A DNA stretch of 64,000 bases from an uncultured Prevotellaceae bacterium (GTDB taxonomy: Bacteria; Bacteroidota; Bacteroidia; Bacteroidales; Bacteroidaceae). This document shows, piece after piece, positions 45,758 to 53,840 of this stretch. Under the pieces are notes generated by a model. The model saw nothing but the letters and a program-made list of their open reading frames with translations. It had not been told where the DNA came from and made no database searches. A program made the translations under genes and the position numbers. The stretch covers positions 1 through 64,000 of the forward strand of contig CACXYH010000006.1 in the NCBI GenBank assembly GCA_902771785.1. Reading direction: 5' to 3'. Position 1 is the first letter of the stretch, and each line of letters starts with the position of its first letter.

Positions 45758-47611
45758 ATGAGAGACTACAGATTATTGAACCGCGAAGAAATTAACGTGC
45801 TCGAATCCAACGGCTGCTGGGCCGAAGACTGGACGCGGGTGCAAGTGGCACAGGACTTCCGTCCCTACAACTTCCATCGGGTCGTCTTCTACGGCGACAT
45901 ACAGCTGGGCTCCTTCGAGAAGCAGGTAGAGGTGAGCAAGGGCTTCGTGAAGCACTCCGGCATCAACGATGCCACGCTGCGCAACGTCAGCGTGGGCAAC
46001 GACTGCCTCATCGAGAAGGTGGGCAACTTCATCAACAACTACACCATCGGCGACGACTGCTACATCTCCAACATCTCCACCATCGAGACCACCGAGGGAG
46101 CCACCTACGGCGCCGGCTCCACCATCTCCGTGCTCAACGAGATGGGCGACGGCAACGTCACCCTGTTCCGTGAGCTCAACTCGCAGCTGGCCGCCTTCAT
46201 GGTGAAGCACGAGCACGACAAGGCCCTGCGCCACGCCCTTCATCAGCTCATCGACGACGAGGTGCGTGTGTCGACCCCCGAGCGAGGCGTGATAGGCAAC
46301 AACGTGAAAATCATCAACACCAAGGAGATCACCAACACCGTCATCAAGGGCGACTGCGAGATCAGCGGCGCTGCCCGGCTGTCCGAGTGCACGGTGATGT
46401 CGTCGAAAGACGCCTCGGTGTACATCGGCACGGGCGTCATCTGCGAGAACTCCATCATCTGCGACGGCTGCAGCATTCTCAACTCCGTCAAGATGCAGGA
46501 CTGCTTCGTGGGCGAGGCCTGCCAGATAACCAACGGGTTCACGGCCGAGGCGAGCCTCTTCTTTGCCAACTCGTTCATGGCCAACGGCGAGGCCTGCGCC
46601 GCCTTCTGCGGCCCCTTCTCGGCCTCTCACCACAAGTCGAGCCTGCTCATCGGCGGACAGTTCTCGTTCTATAATGCCGGCTCCAACACCAACTTCTCCA
46701 ACCATGCCTACAAGATGGGGCCCATGCACTACGGCACCCTGGAGCGCGGCTCCAAGACGGCCAGCGGAGCCTACGTGCTGATGCCAGCCACGATAGGTGC
46801 CTTCTCCGTCTGCTTCGGCAAGCTGATGAACCACCCCGACATGCGCAACCTGCCCTTCTCCTATCTCATGGCCTATGGCGAGACCATGTACATCGTGCCC
46901 GGCCGCAACATCACCACCGTCGGCCTCTACCGCGACATCAAGAAGTGGCCTAAGCGCGACAAGCGCTCCAAGCAGTCGAAGAAGTCCATCATCAACTTCG
47001 ACTGGCTGTCGCCCTTCACCGTGGGCGAAATCCTTGAGGGCACGAAGATTCTCGACGCGCTGCGTCAGGCCTCGGGCGACAACGTGACCACCTACAACTT
47101 CCATGAGTACGTCATCAACGCCTCGTCGCTGCGCAAGGGCCAGAAGTACTACGACATCGCCCTGCGCATCTACATGGGTGCCGTGCTGAAGCGCGCCGTC
47201 AAGGAGGGCTTCTTCGGCCATCCCACCAACAAGACCGGCGAGGGCCGCTGGGTAGACCTCAGCGGACTGCTGCTGCCCGAGAGCGAGGAGCAGCGCCTGC
47301 TCAACGACATCAAGGACGGCACCATCGACAGCATCCAGCAGGTCATCGACCGCTTCGAGGACATCAACGACCACTACCGCGAGTACCAGTGGGCATGGAC
47401 CTACAGGCTCATCCTCGACTACTACCACCTCGACACGCTCACCGACGCTGTCTGCCAGCAGATTCGCGAAGACTACGTCAAGGCCCGCCGCGCCTGGATT
47501 GCCGAGATTCGCAAGGACGCCCAGAAGGAGTATGCCATGGGCGACGTGGCGCAGGACGTCTACGAGGACTTCCTCTCCAAGCTCGACCACGAGATTGACT
47601 ACGAAGAATGA
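45758..47611 (+). CDS. DUF4954 family protein with left-handed beta-helix repeats
   Basis: 617 residues, no signal peptide, so cytoplasmic. The opening (MRDYRLLNREEINVLESNGC) and repeated hexapeptide-like segments (NVSVGNDCLIEKVGNFINNY, TVIKGDCEISGAARL, GTGVICENSIICDGCSILNS) indicate a left-handed beta-helix as in sugar-nucleotide transferases; the C-terminal 180 residues are helical. This is the Bacteroidota family DUF4954, sometimes listed as nucleotidyl- or acyltransferase-like, but the reaction is not established. The coding sequence is very rich in G/C-ending codons. The last codons and the stop lie at the beginning of a heptamer repeat. Confidence 0.88.
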   Translation: MRDYRLLNREEINVLESNGCWAEDWTRVQVAQDFRPYNFHRVVFYGDIQLGSFEKQVEVSKGFVKHSGINDATLRNVSVGNDCLIEKVGNFINNYTIGDDCYISNISTIETTEGATYGAGSTISVLNEMGDGNVTLFRELNSQLAAFMVKHEHDKALRHALHQLIDDEVRVSTPERGVIGNNVKIINTKEITNTVIKGDCEISGAARLSECTVMSSKDASVYIGTGVICENSIICDGCSILNSVKMQDCFVGEACQITNGFTAEASLFFANSFMANGEACAAFCGPFSASHHKSSLLIGGQFSFYNAGSNTNFSNHAYKMGPMHYGTLERGSKTASGAYVLMPATIGAFSVCFGKLMNHPDMRNLPFSYLMAYGETMYIVPGRNITTVGLYRDIKKWPKRDKRSKQSKKSIINFDWLSPFTVGEILEGTKILDALRQASGDNVTTYNFHEYVINASSLRKGQKYYDIALRIYMGAVLKRAVKEGFFGHPTNKTGEGRWVDLSGLLLPESEEQRLLNDIKDGTIDSIQQVIDRFEDINDHYREYQWAWTYRLILDYYHLDTLTDAVCQQIREDYVKARRAWIAEIRKDAQKEYAMGDVAQDVYEDFLSKLDHEIDYEE

Positions 47612-47672
47612 AGAATGAAGAATGAAGAATGAAGAATGAAGAATGAAGAATGAAGAATGAAGAATGAAGAAT
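47603..47672 (+). repeat. Ten-copy heptamer repeat (gaagaat)
   Basis: Ten perfect copies of gaagaat from 47603 to 47672. The DUF4954 stop codon (47609-47611) lies at the border of the first and second copies. The rest is the leader of the M16 protease. Such a 7-bp array is prone to slippage. Reverse-complement copies of the same motif occur in the protease signal-peptide coding sequence near 47786-47811. Confidence 0.95.
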
Positions 47673-47765
47673 TTTATAAACATATAATAATTAGGAATGA
47701 AGAATGAGAAAATTGGTGCCGCAGGGCGGCACGTGAGAGAAACGGGAAAGAGAATGGGAACCATC

Positions 47766-50666
47766 ATGAAGTTGCTCGCTGCAGCATTCTTCGTCCTTCA
47801 TTCTTCACTCTTCGTTTCCTGCGAGAAGTACAAGTATGAAGAGGTGAAGGGCGACCTTTCGAAAACCCGCATCTACACCCTCGACAACGGCCTGAAGGTG
47901 TACCTCAGCGTGAACAAGGAGAAGCCCCGCATCCAGACCTACATCGCCGTGCGCACGGGTTCGAAGAACGACCCCGCCGAGACCACCGGCCTTGCCCACT
48001 ACCTGGAGCACCTCATGTTCAAGGGCACCGACAAGTTCGGAGTGACCGACCCCGGGCAGGAAGCCCCGCTGCTGGCCGACATCGAGCAGCGCTACGAGCA
48101 CTACCGCACGCTCACCGACCCCGCTGAGCGCCGCCAGGCCTACCACGAAATCGACTCCGTGAGCCAGCTCGCCGCCCGCTACTTCATCCCCAACGAGTAC
48201 GACAAGCTCATGTCTGTCATCGGCGCCGAGGGCACCAACGCCTACACCTCCAACGACGTCACCTGCTACACCGAGGACATCCCCTCCAACCAGGTCGAGA
48301 ACTGGGCCAAGATTCAGGCCGACCGCTTCCAGCACATGGTCATCCGCGGCTTCCACACCGAGCTCGAGGCCGTCTACGAGGAGTACAACATCTACCTCAC
48401 CGACGACGGCGACAAGCTCTTCCAGGCCCTCGGCAAGAAGCTCATGCCCACTCACCCCTACGGCACGCAGACCACCATCGGCACGCAGGAGCACCTGAAG
48501 AACCCCTCCATCACCAATATCAAGAACTACTTCCGCAAGTGGTACGTGCCCAACAACGTGGCCATCTGCATGGCCGGCGACTTCGACCCCGATGCCGTCA
48601 TCGCCACCATCGACCGCTACTTCGGCTCCTGGCAGCCCGGCGACGACGTAGAGCAGCCCCGCTTCCCCGAGCAGCCTGAGCTCACCCAGCCCGTCGACAC
48701 CACCGTCGTGGGCCAGGAGGCCGAGACCCTCTGGCTCGGCTGGCGCTTCGACCCGGCCGCCTCGGCCCAGGCCGACACCCTCGAGGTCATCGAGAGCATG
48801 CTCAGCAACGGCACCGCCGGCCTGCTCGACCTCGACATCAACCAGCAGATGAAGATGCTCGACGCCCGTGGCGGCGCCCTCGCCCAGATGGACGCCACCT
48901 TCTTCCTGCTCACCGGCACACCCCTGCAGGGCCAGAGCCTCGACAGCGTGCGCTCGCTCCTGCTGGCCGAGGTCGAGAAGCTCAAGCAGGGCAGCTTCAG
49001 CGACGATCTGCTGCCTTCCGTGGTCAACAACCTCCGCCTGCAGTACTACAACCGCCTGGAGAGCAATCAGGCCCGCGCCCGCATGTTCGTCAACTCCTTC
49101 ATCAACGGCACCACCTGGCAGCAGGAGGTCGAGAAGCTCCAGCGCATCGGCGCCATGACCAAGGAGCAGATTGTCAGCTTCGCCCGCCAGCACTTCGCCG
49201 ACAACTACGTCGCCGTCTACAAGCGCCAGGGCATCGACCCCAACCAGAAGAAGATTGACAAGCCCGCCATCACCCCCATTCCCACCAACCGCGACACCGT
49301 CAGCCAGTTCGTCAAGGACATCCAGCAGACCGAGGTGAAGCCCATCGAGCCGCGCTTCGTCGACTTCCAGCGCGACCTCACCTTCGGCAACACCCCCGCC
49401 ACGCTGCCCTACGTCTACGTGCAGAACACCGAGAACGGACGATTCCAGCTCGCCTTCTGCTACGACTTCGGCGAGGAGACCGACGTGCGCTACTCCTATG
49501 CCGCCGACTACCTCAGCTACCTGGGCACCGACTCGCTGTCGCCCCAGCAGGTGCAGCAGCAGTTCTATAAGCTCGCCTGCAGCTATAGCATCAGCGTCAA
49601 CCCCCGCAACATCTTCGTCAGCCTCGCCGGTCTGGCCGACAACATGCCTCAGGCCCTCGCCCTGCTCGAGCACCTCATGCAGCGCGCCCAGCCCAGCCCC
49701 GAGGCCTACGAGCGCTACGTAGCCTCCGTAGAGAAAGCCCGTGCCGACCGCAAGCTCGACCAGCGCTCCAACTTCAGCGCCCTCACCGACTACGGCCTCT
49801 ACGGCCCCTACAACCCCACGCGCAACGTGCTCAGCACCCAGCAGCTGGCCCAGACCCGTCCCGACGACCTGCTGCAGCTGCTGCGCCAGCTCTCCCGCTA
49901 TCAGCACACCCTCGTCTACTACGGACCCCTCAGCGCCCAGGAGCTCGCCCAGGCCGTCGATGCCGGCCATCCCGTAGCCACGCCGCTGCAGGCCGTGCCC
50001 GCCGGCCGTCACTACGAGCTGCAGCCCACGCCCGCCAACGAGGTGCTGCTCGCCCCCTATGCCGCCAAGAACATCTACATGCGCATGTACCACAACGAGC
50101 AGCGCCCCTGGCAGCCCGAGGAGGCAGCCGTCAAGGCCCTGTTCAACGAGTACTACGGCGGCGGCATGAACAGCATCGTGTTCCAGGAGATGCGCGAGGC
50201 CCGCGGACTGGCCTACAACGCCTACGCCGCCTATCGTGAGCCCACCTATCAGGACCAGCCCGAGTACTACTTCACCCACATCATCACCCAGAACGACAAG
50301 ATGGCCGACTGCATCACCCACTTCCACTTCCTGCTCGACAGCATCCCGCAGAGCGAGGCCGCCTTCCAGGTAGCCAAGGAAGCCGTCGTGAAGCGCCTGC
50401 AGAGCCTGCGCACCACCAAGTTCGGGCTCATCAACGCCTGGCTCGCCGCTAAGCACCGAGGCATCGACTACGACCCCAACGAGCGCATCTACCAGGCCCT
50501 GCCCGCCCTGCAGCTCACCGACATCGTCAGCTTCGAGCAGCAGCAGATGGCCCGCAAGCCCTATCGCTACATCATCCTCGGCGATGAGCACGACCTCGAC
50601 ATGAACGCCCTGCAGCAACTTGGCCCCATCCGTCGCGTCAGCACCGCCGAAATCTTCGGGTATTAA
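47766..50666 (+). CDS. M16 family zinc metalloprotease, two-domain lipoprotein
   Basis: 966 residues from ATG 47766, chosen because it gives a clean lipoprotein signal (MKLLAAAFFVLHSSLFVSC); starts at 47697 or 47754 are also open. The first M16 domain carries the inverted zinc motif HYLEH (78-82) with the downstream Glu in ELEAVYEEYN. A second, inactive-type M16 domain occupies the C-terminal half (GGGMNSIVFQEMREARGLAYN). Family members degrade peptides in the periplasm or at the membrane. The coding sequence has extreme G/C-ending codon use. A hairpin terminator follows. A slippage-prone repeat in its leader could vary expression. Confidence 0.92.
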   Translation: MKLLAAAFFVLHSSLFVSCEKYKYEEVKGDLSKTRIYTLDNGLKVYLSVNKEKPRIQTYIAVRTGSKNDPAETTGLAHYLEHLMFKGTDKFGVTDPGQEAPLLADIEQRYEHYRTLTDPAERRQAYHEIDSVSQLAARYFIPNEYDKLMSVIGAEGTNAYTSNDVTCYTEDIPSNQVENWAKIQADRFQHMVIRGFHTELEAVYEEYNIYLTDDGDKLFQALGKKLMPTHPYGTQTTIGTQEHLKNPSITNIKNYFRKWYVPNNVAICMAGDFDPDAVIATIDRYFGSWQPGDDVEQPRFPEQPELTQPVDTTVVGQEAETLWLGWRFDPAASAQADTLEVIESMLSNGTAGLLDLDINQQMKMLDARGGALAQMDATFFLLTGTPLQGQSLDSVRSLLLAEVEKLKQGSFSDDLLPSVVNNLRLQYYNRLESNQARARMFVNSFINGTTWQQEVEKLQRIGAMTKEQIVSFARQHFADNYVAVYKRQGIDPNQKKIDKPAITPIPTNRDTVSQFVKDIQQTEVKPIEPRFVDFQRDLTFGNTPATLPYVYVQNTENGRFQLAFCYDFGEETDVRYSYAADYLSYLGTDSLSPQQVQQQFYKLACSYSISVNPRNIFVSLAGLADNMPQALALLEHLMQRAQPSPEAYERYVASVEKARADRKLDQRSNFSALTDYGLYGPYNPTRNVLSTQQLAQTRPDDLLQLLRQLSRYQHTLVYYGPLSAQELAQAVDAGHPVATPLQAVPAGRHYELQPTPANEVLLAPYAAKNIYMRMYHNEQRPWQPEEAAVKALFNEYYGGGMNSIVFQEMREARGLAYNAYAAYREPTYQDQPEYYFTHIITQNDKMADCITHFHFLLDSIPQSEAAFQVAKEAVVKRLQSLRTTKFGLINAWLAAKHRGIDYDPNERIYQALPALQLTDIVSFEQQQMARKPYRYIILGDEHDLDMNALQQLGPIRRVSTAEIFGY

Positions 50667-50700
50667 GAAGGGGGAGCTGAAGCAGTTCCGCGCATAAGAG

Positions 50701-50746
50701 AATGGTTAGGCTTCCACACACTCGTGGCGCCTGACCATTTTTCTTT
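50701..50746 (+). terminator. Terminator after the M16 protease
   Basis: aatggttaggc (50701-50711) pairs with gcctgaccatt (50729-50739) with one G-T pair; ccac/gtgg extends the stem. A T-rich run follows. Confidence 0.8.
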
Positions 50747-50763
50747 TATAAAGATTCTTCGTG

Positions 50764-50777
50764 ATTATTGCAATAAT
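50764..50777. promoter_or_regulatory. Perfect 14-bp palindrome upstream of the ECF sigma gene
   Basis: attattgcaataat is its own reverse complement and lies 39 bases before the sigma factor start codon. It could be a dimeric regulator's operator. I see no clear consensus promoter between it and the gene, as might be expected if the gene is read by an alternative sigma factor. Confidence 0.4.
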
Positions 50778-50816
50778 TTTCCATGATGTGTGTATATATA
50801 AGTAGAAGGCATCACA

Positions 50817-51356
50817 ATGGAACAAGATATAGCCATCCTGATTAGCAACCTGCGACAGAGGAAGCCTGCCGCCTGCCAGCAGATACTCACCGAGTATGGA
50901 CCGGCGGTGTTCCGCATGGTGCAACGCATCGTGACGCGGCGCGAGGATGCCGAGGAGGTCTATCAGGATGTGTTCGTCAAAGCCCTGCGCGGCATCGAAG
51001 GCTACAACCCCCGTCAGGCATCGCTCGCCACATGGCTGGGTCGCATTGCCTACCACGAGTCGCTCAACTTCGTCCGCGGCAAGAAGCCCGTCGTCGTCTC
51101 TATGGACGACCGTGCCGCAGGCATCGACACCTTAGAGCTGCCCGACGACCCTCCGCCCGACGAACAGACCATCTGCCAGCTGGAGCAGGCCCTGGCCATG
51201 CTGTCGCCCCACGAGCAGGCCATCGTGAGTATGTTCTACTACGACAATCAGAGCCTTGCCGACATCGCATTCGTCACAGGCTCCAATCCCTCTACCGTTG
51301 GCTCACAGCTGAGCCGTATCCGCAGAAAACTCTACCGAATCATCAAAACGCTCTGA
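50817..51356 (+). CDS. ECF-type RNA polymerase sigma factor
   Basis: 179 residues. Region 2 (about 22-90) includes RREDAEEVYQDVFVKALRGI and TWLGRIAYHESLNFVRGKK; region 4 (about 120-178) includes LSPHEQAIVSMFYYDNQSLADIA (in parts) and the helix-turn-helix GSNPSTVGSQLSRIRRKLYR. It should direct RNA polymerase to a small set of promoters. The next gene, 3 bases downstream, encodes a membrane protein of the kind that usually holds such a sigma factor inactive. The four genes 50817-53812 are closely spaced and probably one operon. Confidence 0.93.
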   Translation: MEQDIAILISNLRQRKPAACQQILTEYGPAVFRMVQRIVTRREDAEEVYQDVFVKALRGIEGYNPRQASLATWLGRIAYHESLNFVRGKKPVVVSMDDRAAGIDTLELPDDPPPDEQTICQLEQALAMLSPHEQAIVSMFYYDNQSLADIAFVTGSNPSTVGSQLSRIRRKLYRIIKTL

Positions 51357-51359
51357 ACA

Positions 51360-51953
51360 ATGAACTCCATCAAAAGCGATACCAATCTTCGCGAAGCCGT
51401 CAGACGGCGTGAGCAGCAGTTGCCGCCGTTGCCCTGTGACCTGAATGAAAGGGTGCAGAAGCGCATTGCCGAATCTGCGCCGTCCCCCAAGTCTCGCCGG
51501 CTGTGGGTCTATGCCGCCGTAGCCGCCAGCTTCGCCGTGCTGATGACCTTAACTTTTGGAATTCAGCAGCGCCCGCAGGAGCCTCGTGTGGCGCAGCAGA
51601 AGGTGAAGCCGGCTGTTGTCCCGTCGCGCCCCGTCGTTCCGCAGTCGCGCCCGGAGGTTGTGGCCGTCGGGCAGCCTGAGGAAAAGCCGGCGACGGCAGC
51701 CATCGGCGCTGCACCTCAGCAGTCGGCGCCGGCATCGGCCGAAAGCGTCAGTCCCCTGCCATCACCCCCCGAAGGCGAGGCTCCCTCTCTTTGGGAGGAG
51801 TCTGAGCGGGAGTCTGAGCCCGTCTTCGTTACCTCCACATCCCCTATGGGTGTGCATAGGATGGGGTGGCGGCCTCCCCGACAAAATGCGCCTGCCGATA
51901 GCGGCGACGACGTTCTGAAGAGGACGGGACGCCTGAGGGATGGGCCGATATGA
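51360..51953 (+). CDS. Short anti-sigma-like single-pass membrane protein
   Basis: 197 residues. A short cytoplasmic segment (1-47) with NLREAVRRREQQLPPLPCDL and NERVQKRIAE resembles the N-termini of Bacteroidota proteins encoded after ECF sigma genes. One membrane helix (48-68, LWVYAAVAASFAVLMTLTF) and a Pro/Gln/Val-rich periplasmic stretch (69-137) follow. The last 60 residues have no recognisable fold, and the DNA there (about 51750-51950) looks more like intergenic repeat than a gene. It may be a truncated form of a protein that once ended in a barrel or other sensor domain. It overlaps the DUF4251 gene by 4 bases (ATGA). It probably binds the preceding sigma factor. Confidence 0.7.
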   Translation: MNSIKSDTNLREAVRRREQQLPPLPCDLNERVQKRIAESAPSPKSRRLWVYAAVAASFAVLMTLTFGIQQRPQEPRVAQQKVKPAVVPSRPVVPQSRPEVVAVGQPEEKPATAAIGAAPQQSAPASAESVSPLPSPPEGEAPSLWEESERESEPVFVTSTSPMGVHRMGWRPPRQNAPADSGDDVLKRTGRLRDGPI

Positions 51954-52381
51954 CGAAGTGGAGCCATCGCCAGCTGAGCCGTCATAAGCCGTCGAAGAAA
52001 GAGCGGCAGCAGGCGGCTGTGCTCGGTGCCATAGCCCGGAAGCGCTGGCATATCGACGTCACTTCGATGAACACCCTGCGCTACGGGTCGCGAACGGTGA
52101 CGTCCGACTTCTATCTCGAACTGCGAGGCGACACGCTGCGAAGCTATCTGCCTTATCTGGGGCAAGTCCACATGCCGACGCTGTCGCCCTCGATAGGTCT
52201 GAACTTTGAGGAGCCTGTGCTGACCTACAAGGAGGGCAGGCAGATTGACATCGACGTCAAGACCCTTGAAGACTCCTACCACTACGTGATAGACATCAGC
52301 GACGATGGCCAGGCGCATATCCGTGTGCAGCCCCTCAAGCGCGACCCCATCAGTTTCGATGGTACCTTGGAAACAGAATAA
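51950..52381 (+). CDS. DUF4251 domain protein without an obvious signal peptide
   Basis: 143 residues. The region KERQQAAVLGAIARKRWHIDV, TLRYGSRTVTSDFYLEL and RGDTLRSYLPYLGQVHMP matches the DUF4251 family, whose members are usually secreted proteins with a signal peptide. Here the start at 51950 gives a basic, non-hydrophobic N-terminus (MTKWSHRQLSRHKPSKKE), so the protein would stay in the cytoplasm. It overlaps the preceding membrane protein by ATGA; a one-base frame change would place DUF4251 after its periplasmic linker, so a frameshifted fusion is possible. The function of the family is unknown. Confidence 0.72.
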   Translation: MTKWSHRQLSRHKPSKKERQQAAVLGAIARKRWHIDVTSMNTLRYGSRTVTSDFYLELRGDTLRSYLPYLGQVHMPTLSPSIGLNFEEPVLTYKEGRQIDIDVKTLEDSYHYVIDISDDGQAHIRVQPLKRDPISFDGTLETE

Positions 52382-52402
52382 CCAAAACAACCCAACTGAC
52401 GT

Positions 52403-53812
52403 ATGAAGAAAACACTCACCACCATCGGGCTGGCACTCGTCGCCAGCCTCGCCACAGCCCAGACAGGCACCACCTTCACGGTCGACGAGCACCTCTCGCC
52501 TGTTGCCGACGTTTCTATAGAGAAATACAGGAGCAGCGGCACCAGGGCGCTCAAAAACATCTTCCGCGACGAAGGCGTCCCCGGCGACACCCGCGCCATG
52601 ATTGCCAGCAGCGTCGGTCCCGACGAGCAGTTCTACACCCTCACCGGCAAAGACCCGTTCTTCCAGACCATCGTGCGGGCCTACGCCGAGCACCGCCCGC
52701 TCGTGCTCTCGCCCGACATGATTTGGCTGCTCGTCAGTCAGGGCTTCGCCCGCTATGTCAACGCCCACCCCGAGCAGCTGCGCGACCAGCTCGTGAACCA
52801 CTCGGGAAAGATGGACCTCGTGGTGCAGTCCGACAAGGACCTGCTCTCCGGCGATGCCGACTGGCAGAAGCTGATGGCCGACTTCACGGCACAAATCAAC
52901 GATGCCACCAAGGGCGACATCGCCAAGACCATCACCGCCGACTTCACCACCACGGGCACCACCGAGCGCATCGCCTCGCAGATAACGCTCATGGAGACCA
53001 TGAAGAGCTATTTCGACTATGTGGTCCATTATATAGCCTGCGGCATCCCGTCCGTCACGCTTACCGGCACGCCCCAAGACTGGCAGAAAGTGCTTGAGAA
53101 GACGCAGCAGCTGCAGAAGTATGGCGTCGGCCCGTGGACAAAGCGTCTCGTCCCCATCCTGACCGAGTTCGTCAAAGCATCCGAGGGGAAGGCCGACCAA
53201 GCTTTCTGGCAGGACATGGTCAAGAAGGGTAGGGTGGACAAGCTGAATGACGGTAAATGCCTCCCCCGCGAACCAACGAAGCTGGACGGCTGGATACTCA
53301 AGTTCTTCCCCGACGAGAACGGACAGGCCCCCGACCAGGTGCCCCACACCCACAAGATGCCGTCGGAGCGGGTGTATGTCGACTTCAAGTACCAGGTTGT
53401 CAGCCCGACCGACGGTACCGTCGTCTCCGACATCCCCCTGCAGCTCGTAGCCGGCTTCATCGGAACGGATGTAGACACCCTGACGCATGCCCTCACACCC
53501 AAGATGGGGTGGGTGGTGCGCCAGATGGAGGGCAGCAAAGGTCTGGTGAAGATATTCGAGCGCATGAACTCAGAGAGTTCGCTCTCAGGCATCGAGCTTC
53601 GCGTCAGCAAGGTGCCCGAACAGCTCTCCCTGTTGCCGCACATCAGGCAGCTCACCCTCTACTTCACCGGCAAGGTCGAACTGCCCGAGTGGTTCTACCG
53701 CCTGCAGATTGACAGCCTGCACATCAGTGGCGCAATGACCCGCGAGCAGGAAGCCGCCATCAAAGCCCGTTTCCCCCATGCCGATGTCTGGCGTACCGGG
53801 GGACCGAAATAG
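52403..53812 (+). CDS. Secreted DUF4419 family protein
   Basis: 469 residues with a signal peptide (MKKTLTTIGLALVASLATAQ). LSPDMIWLLVSQGFARYVNA (about 95), LVNHSGKMDLVV, ACGIPSVTLTGTPQDWQKVL (about 213) and YGVGPWTKRLVPILTEFV are typical of DUF4419, a family of unknown function found in fungi and bacteria. The region after about 360 is weaker and may be a separate beta-rich end. It is the last gene of the sigma operon, 21 bases after DUF4251, and its end faces the sigma-barrel gene across a 28-base gap. It may be a target or periplasmic sensor of the sigma system. Confidence 0.82.
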   Translation: MKKTLTTIGLALVASLATAQTGTTFTVDEHLSPVADVSIEKYRSSGTRALKNIFRDEGVPGDTRAMIASSVGPDEQFYTLTGKDPFFQTIVRAYAEHRPLVLSPDMIWLLVSQGFARYVNAHPEQLRDQLVNHSGKMDLVVQSDKDLLSGDADWQKLMADFTAQINDATKGDIAKTITADFTTTGTTERIASQITLMETMKSYFDYVVHYIACGIPSVTLTGTPQDWQKVLEKTQQLQKYGVGPWTKRLVPILTEFVKASEGKADQAFWQDMVKKGRVDKLNDGKCLPREPTKLDGWILKFFPDENGQAPDQVPHTHKMPSERVYVDFKYQVVSPTDGTVVSDIPLQLVAGFIGTDVDTLTHALTPKMGWVVRQMEGSKGLVKIFERMNSESSLSGIELRVSKVPEQLSLLPHIRQLTLYFTGKVELPEWFYRLQIDSLHISGAMTREQEAAIKARFPHADVWRTGGPK

Positions 53813-53840
53813 CTTTTCACGTTGCTCGGCCCCCATCCGC

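Noticed and set aside
45773..47767. A 664-codon minus-strand frame starting with repeated LHSSFF segments
   Set aside because: The hydrophobic repeats are only the heptamer array read backwards; the rest is the shadow of DUF4954.
47805..50618. A 937-codon minus-strand open frame opposite the M16 protease
   Set aside because: It is Val/Gly/Leu-rich with no family match. The protease codons mostly end in C or G, which removes stops from the opposite strand.
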